Part shown: positions 8,613 through 19,000 of the stretch, in pieces
Numbering within the stretch: the stretch's first letter is position 1
Layout: each line of letters opens with the position of its first letter
Source: CAZNKU01 sp045545235
GTDB taxonomy: Bacteria; Bacillota; Clostridia; Monoglobales; Firm-18
NCBI GenBank assembly: GCA_045545235.1
Contig: JAZQAN010000064.1
Location: 124,001 to 188,000, forward strand
DNA length: 64,000 bases
Direction of reading: 5' to 3'
Made by a program: the position numbers and the translations under genes
The notes under the pieces: generated by a model
Databases searched by the model: none
Seen by the model: only the letters and a program-made list of their open reading frames with translations
What the model was told of the DNA's origin: nothing

Positions 8613-9297
8613 TGTTATCATCCTTAAGCAAATCAGGCCTTTTAAGTTTTGTTCTTATTAAAGACTGTTCCTGACGCCATTTTTCTATATTCGCATGATG
8701 TCCACTAAGCAACACTTCCGGTACCTCACGTCCCATAAAAACAGGCGGTCGTGTATACTGAGGATACTCAAGTTTTCCGTTAAAATGTGATTCTTCCGAA
8801 AAACATTCCTCACTCGAAAGTACACCGGGCACCATTCTGCTTACACAGTCACATACAACAAGTGCCGGTAATTCTCCTCCCGTAAGAACATAATCACCAA
8901 CAGAAAGTTCTTCATCAACAATTTCTTCGATTATTCTTTCGTCTACACCTTCATAGTGACCACATAAAATAATAATATGATTTTTATTCAAATATTCTTT
9001 TGCAATCTTTTGATTAAATACCCGTCCCTGTGGTGACATATATATAACATATGGTTTTTCATCATATTTATCAGCAACAGACTTATATGCTCTATATATA
9101 GGTCCTGGTTGCATAACCATACCATTTCCACCACCGTATGGATAATCATCAACACGATTATGCTTATTTTCAGCATAATCTCTTATATTAGTACAATTTA
9201 TGTTAATAATGCCTGATTTTCGGGCACGTCCTATGATACTTTCATCAAGCACACATTCCATCATTTCAGGAAATAATGTAAGAATGTCAATTGTCAT
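8605..9297 (-). CDS. trmD: tRNA (guanine-37-N1)-methyltransferase
   Basis: SPOUT-class enzyme that methylates G37 next to the anticodon and prevents +1 frameshifting. The 230-residue protein has MTIDILTLFPEMM at the start, YGGGNGMVMQPGP, ILCGHYEGVDERI and the knot segment SVGDYVLTGGELPALV. It overlaps rimM by 11 bp. In most bacteria rplS follows trmD; here nadD follows instead. Confidence 0.97.
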   Translation of the reverse strand: MTIDILTLFPEMMECVLDESIIGRARKSGIININCTNIRDYAENKHNRVDDYPYGGGNGMVMQPGPIYRAYKSVADKYDEKPYVIYMSPQGRVFNQKIAKEYLNKNHIIILCGHYEGVDERIIEEIVDEELSVGDYVLTGGELPALVVCDCVSRMVPGVLSSEECFSEESHFNGKLEYPQYTRPPVFMGREVPEVLLSGHHANIEKWRQEQSLIRTKLKRPDLLKDDNNE

Positions 9298-9787
9298 CTT
9301 CCATCAATCCTTCCATCATATTTACAGACATTACATTATTTTCAATATCAATATTCTGTATTACAGAATCAATTGCCGGAATCAAAACATCTTTACCTTT
9401 TTCTCTTTTTATAACATAAACATTATTGGCACCTGTCTCAATCCAATCAATTATTTCACCAATATAATTATCGCCATCATATACTTTAAGTCCTATAATA
9501 TCTTTGATATAGTACACACCTTCAGGTAATGGAGGCATCTCAGATTCCTGAGCATATAATACATTATTTTTAAGTAACTCTGCATTTTCAACAGAATCAA
9601 CTTGACTTAGCTTAAGTAAAAAAAGATTTTTTTGAATTTTTACGCTTTCAATTTCATAACTGTTACTGTTAATAAAAACTCTTTTTAAATACTCAAAAGT
9701 TTCTATACCATCGCACCATGGTTCAACCTTTATATGACCTCTTAAACCATGTGTATTGACAATTTTTCCTATTTCAATCAATGACAT
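9287..9787 (-). CDS. rimM: 16S rRNA processing protein RimM
   Basis: Assembly factor that helps mature the 30S head and binds S19. The 166-residue protein has the N-terminal RimM beta-barrel (IGKIVNTHGLRGHIKVEPWCD) and the C-terminal PRC-barrel (YYIKDIIGLKVYDGDNYIGEI, ending DVLIPAIDSVIQNID). It is followed by trmD with overlapping reading frames, the standard arrangement for the S16 operon. Confidence 0.95.
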   Translation of the reverse strand: MSLIEIGKIVNTHGLRGHIKVEPWCDGIETFEYLKRVFINSNSYEIESVKIQKNLFLLKLSQVDSVENAELLKNNVLYAQESEMPPLPEGVYYIKDIIGLKVYDGDNYIGEIIDWIETGANNVYVIKREKGKDVLIPAIDSVIQNIDIENNVMSVNMMEGLMEDDN

Positions 9788-9835
9788 AAATCTTTTTTCT
9801 CCCCATAAAAATAAAATACCAAAATAAGCAGGAAA

Positions 9836-9858
9836 AGGGTGAGGAAATATCCCACCCT
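9836..9858 (-). other. Hairpin between khpA and rimM
   Basis: AGGGTG and CACCCT arms, with an inner GG/CC pair and a bulge, form a hairpin, followed on the minus strand by TTTTCC. It is probably a weak attenuator or processing site that lowers rimM-trmD expression relative to rpsP. Confidence 0.4.
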
Positions 9859-9864
9859 AATTTA

Positions 9865-10092
9865 TTATAATATATCAACGACAACCTTTTTAGGTGACTG
9901 TGTTGTAGCACTACGTATTACAGTTCTTATAGCCTTGGCAATTCTGCCCTGACGACCAATAACCTTACCCATATCACCCTCACCAACACGAAGTTCCAAA
10001 ACAATTATATCTTCCTTTTCAACAACTGTTACACTAACTTCATCGGGGTTGTCCACTAAAGACTTTGCAATAGTTTCTAATAATTCCTTCAT
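9865..10092 (-). CDS. khpA: KH-domain RNA-binding protein KhpA (YlqC)
   Basis: Small single-KH-domain RNA-binding protein, 75 residues. The KH signature GxxG appears as VIGRQGRIAKAIRTVIR. KhpA proteins pair with KhpB and bind many RNAs, affecting cell division and wall synthesis in Gram-positives. It lies directly after rpsP as in most Firmicutes. Confidence 0.93.
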   Translation of the reverse strand: MKELLETIAKSLVDNPDEVSVTVVEKEDIIVLELRVGEGDMGKVIGRQGRIAKAIRTVIRSATTQSPKKVVVDIL

Positions 10093-10132
10093 TTTAAATT
10101 AGCCTTTCCGCCGCCTTGCAATCGGCATTATA

Positions 10133-10171
10133 ATAGGCTCTATGGAATAAGCAAGGTTATTTAGAGCCTAT
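10133..10171. repeat. Long-loop hairpin between rpsP and khpA
   Basis: ATAGGCTCTA (10133-10142) and TAGAGCCTAT (10162-10171) form a perfect 10-bp stem around a 19-nt loop. There is no T tract, so it is not an obvious terminator; it may be an RNA-processing site within the operon. Confidence 0.5.
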
Positions 10172-10188
10172 ATACACACCAATTTCAA

Positions 10189-10428
10189 TTACATACCGCT
10201 TTCTTTAAGAAGTTTCTTAACGATATCTGTAGGCTGAGCACCATTCTTAATCCACTTCTGAGCTTTTTCAGTATCAATATTAACTGATGCAGGTTCAGTA
10301 AGTGGGTTATAAGTACCGATTTCTTCGATAAATCTGCCATCACGAGGATATCTTGAATCTGCAACTACCACACGGTAAAAAGGAGCTTTTTTAGCACCCA
10401 TTCTCTTCAAACGAATCTTTACTGCCAT
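10189..10428 (-). CDS. rpsP: 30S ribosomal protein S16
   Basis: Primary assembly protein of the small subunit. The sequence begins MAVKIRLKRMGAKKAPFYR and contains VVADSRYPRDGRFIEEIGTYNP. I chose the ATG at 10428: an upstream in-frame GTG at 10440 coincides with the AGGAGGTG ribosome site itself and cannot be the start. It is followed by khpA, rimM and trmD and preceded closely by ffh. Confidence 0.98.
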   Translation of the reverse strand: MAVKIRLKRMGAKKAPFYRVVVADSRYPRDGRFIEEIGTYNPLTEPASVNIDTEKAQKWIKNGAQPTDIVKKLLKESGM

Positions 10429-10464
10429 TTCTATTTTCACCTCCTAAAAGTTCTTTTTTTTGAT

Positions 10465-11823
10465 TTATGCAAAAGGAAAATTCATTCCCTTTGGACCACC
10501 TTTAAATCTTTTCATCATTTTCTTTGCACCTTTGCTATTTAATTGCTTGAGCATTTTCTGCATCTGTTCAAATTGTTTAAGCAAAGCATTTACCTGTGCA
10601 ATATTCGTGCCGCTACCATCAGCAATTCTTCTTTTTCTGCTTGAATTTATAATAGCCGGATTAGCACGTTCTTTTTTTGTCATACTCTTTATTATAGCTT
10701 CAACCCTATCAAGTTTTCTCTCGTCTATATCAGCGTTTTCCAAAGCCCTTGTATCAACTCCCGGCATCATACCAATAAGATTTTTTATAGGTCCCATTTT
10801 TTTAACTTGTTGCATCTGTTCAAGGAAATCATCAAGGTTAAACTGTTGCTTTCTAAGTTTTTCCTCCATCTCTAAAGCTTGTTTTTCATCAAACATTTGC
10901 TCCGCTTTTTCGATAAGAGACAACACATCACCCATACCCAAAATACGTGACGCCATTCTATCAGGATAAAAAGGTTCAAAATCCTCAAATTTTTCACCTG
11001 TACAAATAAACTTAATAGGCTTATGTGTAACACAACGTACTGATAAAGCAGCACCACCTCTGGCATCACCGTCAAGTTTTGACAAAATAACACCATCTAT
11101 TTCAAGTTGTTGATTAAATGTATCTGCTACCTGAGTAGCATCCTGACCTGTCATTGCATCAACAACAAGCAGGGTTTCATGAACGGTTATACTGTTTTTT
11201 ATATTACGAAGTTCATTCATAAGTTCTTCATCAATATGAAGTCTACCTGCAGTATCTATAACAACAATGTCATTACCATATTTTTTTGCATGTTCAATTG
11301 CTTTTTTTGAAATATCAACGGGATTTTTGTTACCATCAATGGTAAAAACAGGAACATCAACCTTGCCACCAACAACTTGTAATTGTTGAATAGCTGCAGG
11401 ACGATATACATCGCAAGCAACAAGTAAAGGTCTTCTTCCCTTATCTTTAAACATTTTAACAAGTTTTCCTGCTGTGGTTGTTTTACCGGCACCTTGTAGA
11501 CCTGTCATCATAATAACAGATGGTGGGTTATTGGAAAGATTAATTTTACTGTTTTCCACCCCCATAAGGTTTACAAGTTCTTCATTTACAATTTTAACAA
11601 TCTGTTGTCCGGGGGTAAGTGATTCCATAACATCGGCACCACTTGCTCGCTCGGTAACAGTAGAAATAAACTCTTTAACAACTTTAAAATTTACATCAGC
11701 TTCCAAAAGGGCAAACTTAATTTCCCTCATACCCTCTTTTAAATCAGCAGGTGTAATTTTTCCTTTACCCCTGAGTTTTTTAAAAGCATTTTGCAATTTT
11801 TCAGTAAGATTATCAAAAGCCAC
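10465..11823 (-). CDS. ffh: Signal recognition particle GTPase Ffh
   Basis: Protein subunit of the signal recognition particle; binds signal sequences on ribosomes and docks with FtsY. The 452-residue protein has the N domain, the G domain with GLQGAGKTTTAGKLA (about residues 107-121), DTAGR and TKLDGDARGGAALS, and a methionine-rich M domain ending KKMMKRFKGGPKGM. It follows ylxM and precedes rpsP in the standard order. Confidence 0.98.
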   Translation of the reverse strand: MAFDNLTEKLQNAFKKLRGKGKITPADLKEGMREIKFALLEADVNFKVVKEFISTVTERASGADVMESLTPGQQIVKIVNEELVNLMGVENSKINLSNNPPSVIMMTGLQGAGKTTTAGKLVKMFKDKGRRPLLVACDVYRPAAIQQLQVVGGKVDVPVFTIDGNKNPVDISKKAIEHAKKYGNDIVVIDTAGRLHIDEELMNELRNIKNSITVHETLLVVDAMTGQDATQVADTFNQQLEIDGVILSKLDGDARGGAALSVRCVTHKPIKFICTGEKFEDFEPFYPDRMASRILGMGDVLSLIEKAEQMFDEKQALEMEEKLRKQQFNLDDFLEQMQQVKKMGPIKNLIGMMPGVDTRALENADIDERKLDRVEAIIKSMTKKERANPAIINSSRKRRIADGSGTNIAQVNALLKQFEQMQKMLKQLNSKGAKKMMKRFKGGPKGMNFPFA

Positions 11824-11877
11824 AGAAATACACCTACCCTTTCAAATTATATATATTGCACACAGTAGGCAAGATAA

Positions 11878-12237
11878 TTAATCATCAATACTTTCAAGTA
11901 ACACCTTAATATTTCCTACACGTTCAGTTACCCAAGGTAAAGCTGAAGCAGCATCATTTTCTTGCATTTCGTTAATTTCTCTGGAAATCCCATTAACTGC
12001 TTCCATAATTTTATTATGTTTTTCAACAAGATGTAGTTTTTCTTCCATATCAATGAGAATATTTTCAGCTCTTTTTATGTTATCACGAACACCCTGTCTT
12101 GTAATATTAAGATGTTCACTTATTTCTGAAAGAGACAAATCCTCATTATAATAAAGATCAATAACTTCTATTTGCTTTTCGGTAAGAATATTGCGGTAAA
12201 AATCGAAAAGCATTATAATATCTAAATTTTTACTCAT
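11878..12237 (-). CDS. ylxM: YlxM/p13-family DNA-binding protein
   Basis: Small helix-turn-helix protein (119 residues) of the UPF0122 family, nearly always encoded just upstream of ffh and thought to adjust the SRP pathway. The sigma-factor-like HTH is visible in LTEKQIEVIDLYYNEDLSLSEISE followed by HLNITRQGVRD. It is first in the ffh operon, reading from a near-consensus promoter at 12273-12301. Confidence 0.93.
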   Translation of the reverse strand: MSKNLDIIMLFDFYRNILTEKQIEVIDLYYNEDLSLSEISEHLNITRQGVRDNIKRAENILIDMEEKLHLVEKHNKIMEAVNGISREINEMQENDAASALPWVTERVGNIKVLLESIDD

Positions 12238-12250
12238 ATCAACAACTCCT

Positions 12251-12271
12251 TGTAAAGCAAATCACTTTACA
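12251..12271. repeat. 7-bp dyad at the ylxM transcription start
   Basis: TGTAAAG and CTTTACA flank a 7-nt centre between the -10 box and the ribosome site of ylxM. It overlaps the predicted transcription start and could be an operator or a 5' hairpin. Confidence 0.35.
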
Positions 12272-12272
12272 T

Positions 12273-12301
12273 ATTATACAACAACAACAACATATTGTCA
12301 A
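12273..12301 (-). promoter_or_regulatory. Promoter of the ylxM-ffh-rpsP operon
   Basis: Consensus TTGACA (12301-12296), 17-bp spacer and consensus TATAAT (12278-12273) on the minus strand. The spacer is a run of TTG triplets. Confidence 0.85.
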
Positions 12302-12329
12302 TAGCAATTTGGAATTTTTCAAGAAAAAT

Positions 12330-15017
12330 TTATTGTGTATCTTCGCTATCTTTATTCAAATAGTAATTTTCAAGATTTTCAATATCTTTTTCCAACTTAT
12401 TCATTGATTTACCAAACGATTCCCAATCACCATTTTGCGAATATATTTTTATGTTATTATAACTATCCACTGCTTCCTTTACATAATATTCCAAATCATT
12501 ATCTTCGTTTTTTTCATCATTTTTTTCCGGCAATCTATAACCAAAAAGCTTTTCAAGACAGCTTTCAAAAGTTGGTTCAGAAACAACTGTATCATTATAC
12601 ACCATTACTATTCTGGCAATTTGTGGAAGCATGCTTTCCCCCTCACCAGAAGTAATATATATAGGTTCAACATACAACAAATTATTTTCTATAGGTATAA
12701 CCAACAAGTTACCCCTTATAACAGATGAACCCGAACTTTCCCATAAAGAAATATCTTTTGATAAATTCGAATCACTATCTATTCTGTTTTCTACCTGATA
12801 TGGACCTGATATATTTTCAGATTGACTGAAATTATATACAATCATCTCTCCGTAATTTTCACCTGTACATCTTACGGCTATCCAGGATATCATATTATCC
12901 TTGTTGGCCAATGTATACGGAATCATCAAAACCAACTCAGGCGTTTCCCCCTCAACTATCATATAATTATAATAAGGCTTAACAGAATGTGTAACACTCT
13001 CGGCAGTTTTCTCATTAGCAAATGACCATACACCTTTCTTTTGATAAAAGTCAGATGCCGATTTAATATGATATTTTTGCAAAATTGTAGCCTGAACATT
13101 GAAAATATCAATTGGATACCTAATATGTTCTTTTAATGTTTCCGGAAACATATCTTTTTCAAATAAAGAAGTATAAATTTTCGAATAACTTTTCACAACA
13201 GGATCATCATTATCTATAATATAAAACTTAGTAGTGCCGTGATAAGCATCAATAACAACCTTAACAGAATTTCTTATATAATTATAATCATCTGTGTATT
13301 GGGAATATGGATAATACTCAGATGTTGTATATCCATCAATAATCCACTTCAAACTACCATCATCATCTATCACAATGGTAGGATCACTATCATATTTCAA
13401 GAAGGGAGCGATTTTTTTGACTCTGTTAATAATGTTCGTGTTTAACAGCATTTTACTATTGGAAGAAATCTGATCAGATATCAACAAATTAAAGTCTGTT
13501 TCACGTACAGCGAGAATAACTCGGTTAAACAAATTAAGCCCAATACCCGACTTACCCTGATAATAATATCCACCGGCATATATGTCATCTGTTTCCCCAT
13601 TTTTTGTACCAACAATTACATAATCATTGTTTGTTTCACCATAATATATTCTCGGCTCAGATATTTTTAACTCATCATAATCTGATATCACAGGAATATC
13701 TTTAACTACAAAATTCGGTTGCCCCAATGAATTGACTGTATTCATTTTATTTATTACTACACCCATACCATGTGTGTATCTCATTTTTGTGTTAACATAT
13801 GTCTTGGCAGATTTTTCAAGTTTATCAGTATTGATTTCTCGTGCAGCAATAGAAACAGCTGTAGGTTCTCCATCCAATGTGTAGGTTACTACATCAGTAT
13901 CAGTAAAAGAATAATATGTTTTTAAACTTTGCAACTGATTTAAAATATTTACCGTCTGGTCAAAATCATTGATTCTTATATTATTAACCGTACCTAAATT
14001 ATCCGCAATTTTATTGCTATCTAAATTATGTTTTATATCATATTCATATTCTTTTGAATTATCAATCCCATATGCTGCTCTTGTATAATTTATATTATTC
14101 TGTATAAATTGACTTTGAATAGTCATTTCATTCGGGTCAACAACCGTAAGATTAACCACTCCCGCTATAATAGATGTCATCAAATAAAATAATGGATACA
14201 CAAAAACAGTAATTGTAGCAAATTTCAATTTTTGTTTTAAAATAAACATCGTTGTTATTATAACAACAGCAATAATAATTATCGGAGCAACATTATAAAA
14301 TTTAAGCCATACATTAATATCTACAAAATCTGCACCAACAAAATTATTGTTTTCAAAAAGAATATTTTCCTTAAGGTAATGATAAGAAAAAGCTTTAATA
14401 AGAAAATAAAGCATAATAAGGAAAAAAGTATGTGTCATTACTCCTTTTTCTTTAAAAATATTTTTCATATTATAAAAGTCAAACTTTCCATAAAAGAAAA
14501 TATAAAGACCTATTGTAATAAAAATACTAAACCCTGTAAAAAAAGAAAGTACATTTGTTAAAGAAATATAAAAAGGTCTTTGAAATACATAGTATCCAAT
14601 ATCCTTATCAAAAACCGGATCACTCGAACCAAAGAAAACACTATTAAGGTAAGGCATAATTGTTTCAGCAATTGTACCTGTGGAAACAATTGCAAAAATC
14701 AGTGCAACTATAATGCCAAAAAATAACAAATACACTGTTTTTTTCATCACTTTAATGTTTTTAAAATAATTATCTATAGAAAATAAATTCAGTTTAATAA
14801 CAAAATTATTTGCAACCAAAAATAATCCAAAAAAAACAAATGAACATATGAATGTAAATAATTTTGAATTAAAATCAACAAAAAAAACATTTGTAAAATT
14901 CGTACCAATTTCAAGATATTCCATATAGTTAATATATATATCACAAGCAAGAACGGCAATCAAAACAGCAATAAGCGAACTTGCTACAACACTTATTTTA
15001 ACTATCGGTTTTTTCAT
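12330..15017 (-). CDS. UPF0182-family large membrane protein
   Basis: About 895 residues with several N-terminal membrane segments between roughly residues 5 and 300 (for example ISVVASSLIAVLIAVLA and LFTFICSFVFFGLFLVA), followed by a long extracytoplasmic part of about 550 residues with typical UPF0182 blocks such as YTRAAYGID, LRYTHGMGVV-like TKMRYTHGMGVV and RIYYGET. The acidic C-terminus (residues 840-895) looks like a charged helical tail. Function of the family is unknown; members occur in Clostridia, Actinobacteria and Cyanobacteria. Its place between ftsY and ylxM, two SRP genes, is unusual. ATG at 15017 is preferred; a TTG 6 bp upstream is closer to the GGAG site and cannot be excluded. 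Confidence 0.88.
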   Translation of the reverse strand: MKKPIVKISVVASSLIAVLIAVLACDIYINYMEYLEIGTNFTNVFFVDFNSKLFTFICSFVFFGLFLVANNFVIKLNLFSIDNYFKNIKVMKKTVYLLFFGIIVALIFAIVSTGTIAETIMPYLNSVFFGSSDPVFDKDIGYYVFQRPFYISLTNVLSFFTGFSIFITIGLYIFFYGKFDFYNMKNIFKEKGVMTHTFFLIMLYFLIKAFSYHYLKENILFENNNFVGADFVDINVWLKFYNVAPIIIIAVVIITTMFILKQKLKFATITVFVYPLFYLMTSIIAGVVNLTVVDPNEMTIQSQFIQNNINYTRAAYGIDNSKEYEYDIKHNLDSNKIADNLGTVNNIRINDFDQTVNILNQLQSLKTYYSFTDTDVVTYTLDGEPTAVSIAAREINTDKLEKSAKTYVNTKMRYTHGMGVVINKMNTVNSLGQPNFVVKDIPVISDYDELKISEPRIYYGETNNDYVIVGTKNGETDDIYAGGYYYQGKSGIGLNLFNRVILAVRETDFNLLISDQISSNSKMLLNTNIINRVKKIAPFLKYDSDPTIVIDDDGSLKWIIDGYTTSEYYPYSQYTDDYNYIRNSVKVVIDAYHGTTKFYIIDNDDPVVKSYSKIYTSLFEKDMFPETLKEHIRYPIDIFNVQATILQKYHIKSASDFYQKKGVWSFANEKTAESVTHSVKPYYNYMIVEGETPELVLMIPYTLANKDNMISWIAVRCTGENYGEMIVYNFSQSENISGPYQVENRIDSDSNLSKDISLWESSGSSVIRGNLLVIPIENNLLYVEPIYITSGEGESMLPQIARIVMVYNDTVVSEPTFESCLEKLFGYRLPEKNDEKNEDNDLEYYVKEAVDSYNNIKIYSQNGDWESFGKSMNKLEKDIENLENYYLNKDSEDTQ

Positions 15018-15037
15018 TAACAAATCACTCCATTTTT

Positions 15038-15946
15038 TTATTCAAACATTGCATGTGCAAATTCTCTTGCATCAAAAGGTTGCAAATCATCCATCTGTTC
15101 CCCAACACCGATAAATCTGACAGGAATATTTTGTTCTGCCTTTATTGCGATTACAATACCACCTTTTGCTGTACCATCCAATTTTGTTAAAACAATTCCC
15201 GTAACATCTGAAACTTCACCAAAATTTTTAGCCTGACTTAATGCGTTTTGTCCTGTTGTAGCATCAAGTATCAAGAAGGATTCTTTTTGAGCATCAGGTA
15301 ATTCTCTATCTATAATTTTATGAATTTTGGATAATTCTTCCATCAAATTCTTCTTGTTGTGAAGTCTTCCGGCTGTATCACAAATTAATACATCAGCACC
15401 TCTTGCTTTTGTAGCTGATATCGCATCAAAAACAACAGAAGCAGGGTCGCTCCCCTCTTGTTGCTTTATAATATCCACACCTACACGGTCAGCCCATATT
15501 TGCAATTGATCTATAGCTGCCGCTCTGAAAGTATCTGCAGCAGCTAACAGAACCTTTTTCCCCTGTTGTTTATACATATGAGCTAATTTGGCAATTGTTG
15601 TTGTTTTACCAACTCCATTAACTCCTATTACAAGAATAACAGCCGGTGAAGTTGTAATTTCAAATTCATCAGTATTTTCACATAATATATCACCGATAAT
15701 TTCCTGTAAAGCAGATTGTAAATTTTCAGCTTCTGTTATTCTATCTTCTCTTGCCTTCTGACGCAACCTCTCTATAATTTCACTGGAAGTTTCAAATCCA
15801 ACGTCAGACATTATAAGAACTTCTTCTAGTTCTTCAAATAATGCTTCATCAACTTTTTTAAAAATTGATATAACATCCATAGTACGCTCTGCAATTTGAT
15901 TTCTCGTTTTGGCAAGTCCTTGTTTTAATCTGTCAAAAAGTCCCAT
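15038..15946 (-). CDS. ftsY: Signal recognition particle receptor FtsY
   Basis: Membrane-associated GTPase that receives the SRP-ribosome complex. The 302-residue protein is the short form without the acidic A domain. It has an NG domain with GVNGVGKTTTIAKLAHMYKQQ, DTFRAAAIDQLQ, DTAGRLHNK and TKLDGTAKGG, all in the expected order. It follows smc, as in most Firmicutes. Confidence 0.98.
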   Translation of the reverse strand: MGLFDRLKQGLAKTRNQIAERTMDVISIFKKVDEALFEELEEVLIMSDVGFETSSEIIERLRQKAREDRITEAENLQSALQEIIGDILCENTDEFEITTSPAVILVIGVNGVGKTTTIAKLAHMYKQQGKKVLLAAADTFRAAAIDQLQIWADRVGVDIIKQQEGSDPASVVFDAISATKARGADVLICDTAGRLHNKKNLMEELSKIHKIIDRELPDAQKESFLILDATTGQNALSQAKNFGEVSDVTGIVLTKLDGTAKGGIVIAIKAEQNIPVRFIGVGEQMDDLQPFDAREFAHAMFE

Positions 15947-15966
15947 ATTCTAATCCTTTCATTAGC

Positions 15967-16003
15967 CGAAAGAAAATAATTTTGCCTCAATTTTCCTCTT
16001 TCG
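15967..16003. repeat. Imperfect hairpin between smc and ftsY
   Basis: CGAAAGA and TCTTTCG arms with further A/T pairing inside form a hairpin in the 68-bp gap. No T tract follows; it is probably an RNA-processing or modest attenuation element. Confidence 0.35.
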
Positions 16004-16014
16004 TTTTATTTTAT

Positions 16015-19000
16015 CTATTCAATCTTCATATCCACAACATCATCAATATTAAGTGAAAGAAGTCTGGATACACCTTGTTCCTGCATCGTAACACCATATA
16101 GGATATTAGCAGCTTCCATTGTACCTCTTCTGTGTGTTACAACTATAAACTGTGAATCATTGCTGAATTTTTTTAAATAATCGGCAAATCTGAATACATT
16201 GACATCATCAAGTGCAGCCTCAATTTCATCAAGAACACAGAAAGGTGCCGGTCTTACCTTTAATATTGCGAACAAGAGAGCAATAGACACAAATGCCTGT
16301 TCTCCACCGGAAAGTTGTAGCATGCTTTTAACAGCTTTTCCGGGTGGTTGTACATTAATTTCAACACCACTGTTAAGTACATCCTTTGGTTCTGTAAGAA
16401 CTAACTCCGCTTTACCGCCACCAAATAACTGAACAAAAGTTTCTCCAAAATGCTTGTTTATAATAGCAAACTTTTCTGTAAATTGTTGTTTCATTATAAC
16501 CATCATATCTTCAATAACCTGTTGAAGATTATTCTGTGCCTCAACCAAATCATCACGTTGCGTTTTGAGAAATTCGTATCGTTCGCCTATTTGCTTATAC
16601 TCTTCAATAGCATCAATATTAATATTTCCAAGTCCTTTAATTTCTGATTTAATATCATTAATTTGTCTTACTGCATTTTCAGGAATTTCTGTTCTTAATT
16701 CCTCAGCGGTTGTTATTGTAAGCTCATAATCCTCCCACAACTTATTGATGATATTTTCAAGTTCAACATCAGCCTTGGTTTTCCTGCTTTCAACTCTGCT
16801 TTGTTCCTGTTGTACAACAAGTTGATTATCTCGAAGTTTTTTGTTTTCTTCTTGCTGAAGCTTTATAGATTCCTGAGCCTCTTTTCTGGCATTTTCCGAT
16901 TTTTCAATAATATCATTAAGTGAAGCAATTTCTTCATTTATTGCTTCAATCTGTTCTGATTTAAACTCAATATCATCATTTATATCACTGTTTGCTTCAG
17001 ACATTTCATCAATATTTTTTTGTTTTTGTTCAATATTAAGAGTTATTTCCTGTTTTCTTAAATTAACCATTGAAATTCTCTGATTATGAAATTCAACATC
17101 CTTCATAACAGTATTCAATTCTATTTTTAACTCACCTATTTTCCCCGCAATTTCAGTACGATTTCTAGCATCATTTCCCATTCTGTCTTTTCTTTGTGAA
17201 ATTTCTGCTTCCAACTTTGAAATTGTAGATTCAAAAACATCTATTTCGCAGGTACAGTTATTTATTTGTCTGTTCATCTCCTCTTTTTGAGCATCAAGTT
17301 GTTCAAGTTCATTCAACATTGACTTTTGCGCTTCGATTATGGAATCAGCAAATGCTTTAGAGTGAGATAAATCTGCCTGAATTTTAATTAATTCGTTATT
17401 TTTTTCAGTATAAGCAATTTGTAAACTTTCAGTATATATTTTCTTTTCTTCCGCAATTTTTCTTAGCTCAATGCATTTTTCCTCATATTTAGCTACTTTA
17501 TCAGTAAGATCTGCAATAACTGTATCAAGCTCAATAATTTCATTTGCTCTTGCAAAAATACCATTAGAATTGTTGCGACTACCACCAGACATAGAACCGC
17601 CAGGTGACAATAATTCTCCGGCCAAAGTAACTATACGGAATTTATATGAAAACCTACGGGCCATATTAACAGCATTATCAATGTTATCTACAACAACAAC
17701 ACGTCCCAATATTCCTTTTATAACGCTTTCATACTTAATATCGTATTCAACCAAATCAGAAGCTACTCCAATGTAACCAACGCATTTTTCAACACCATTT
17801 TCATTCAAATTACTGATTTTAGCAGCAGAAACAGGTAAAAAAGTTGCTCGTCCCTGCTTTGTACGTTTCAAATATTCTATTGCTTTTTTAGCGTCATCTT
17901 CAGTTTCGGTTACTATGTATTGAGCAGAACCACCCAAAGCAACCTCGATTGCAGTTGCGTGTTCATTGTCAACATTCAGCAAACTCGCAACAGTACCATA
18001 AAGTTTCAATGATTTAAGTATACCATTTGTATATTCATTCATTACAGCTTTAACACTACGATTATAACTATCGAAAGATTTTTCCATATCTTTTAAAAGT
18101 TTTTGTCTTGATTCTGATTGTTGAAGCTGATTTTTTACAGTCTGTAAAGCATTTTCGCTTTCCACCAATTCATTCGAAGCACTAATGTATCCGTTGCGTT
18201 CTGAATCCAGTTCTGTTTTTACTTCTGCACATTCTTTTTCAAGCAGTGAAACTTTTTTATGAAGTTCATCTACGTTAGATGTTAATCTTTCAACATCTGA
18301 TTTTTTATCTTCAAGTTCTTTTTTTACAGTTTCTGCTCTCTCTTCAAAACTTTGAATTAATGCACTATAATTGCTGATTTTAGAACGCAAATCAGAAACC
18401 TCATTCATGTTATGAATTATATCAGAATTGAGCGAATCAATCTGTTCACTACCTTCACTTGAAAGCTTGTCAAATTCAACTAACTTAGTTTCAAGTTCCA
18501 TAATTTCAGAGCCAATATTATCCTGTTTAATTTTTAATGCAGAAAATTCTGTCGCTTCATCCTGTACAGATTTTTCAAACTCATCAAACTTACCGTTAAG
18601 TTCTGATATTTCTGCTTCAATTCTTTTTATATTTTCATTATTGCCTTCAATTTTACTCTTTAAAACCTGAATATCACTTTTGTAATTAGATAAAATCTGC
18701 TGATTATCCTGTTGTTTTTGTCTGTTATCATCAGCAAATTTTTCTGCTTCGCTAATATTTGCAAATATTTGTTCAGTGTGTTTTTCATTTTCTTCAATTT
18801 GCTTATTTATAATATCAAGTTGAGAATTAAGCGCATCCATCTGACCGCCTACTTCATCAATGATTTTTCTGTATTTAACAATATTTTTTAATGTAACATT
18901 AACTTCAAGAACTTTAAGTTTATCTCTCAAATTCAAATATTTTTTAGCTTTTTCTGATTGTATTTTCAAAGGCCCTATTTGACCTTCTATTTCAGTGATA

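Noticed and set aside
12279..12295. TTG triplet run as a microsatellite or start of a repeat array
   Set aside because: Only four TTG units, lying between a consensus -35 and -10 box; it is simply the promoter spacer.
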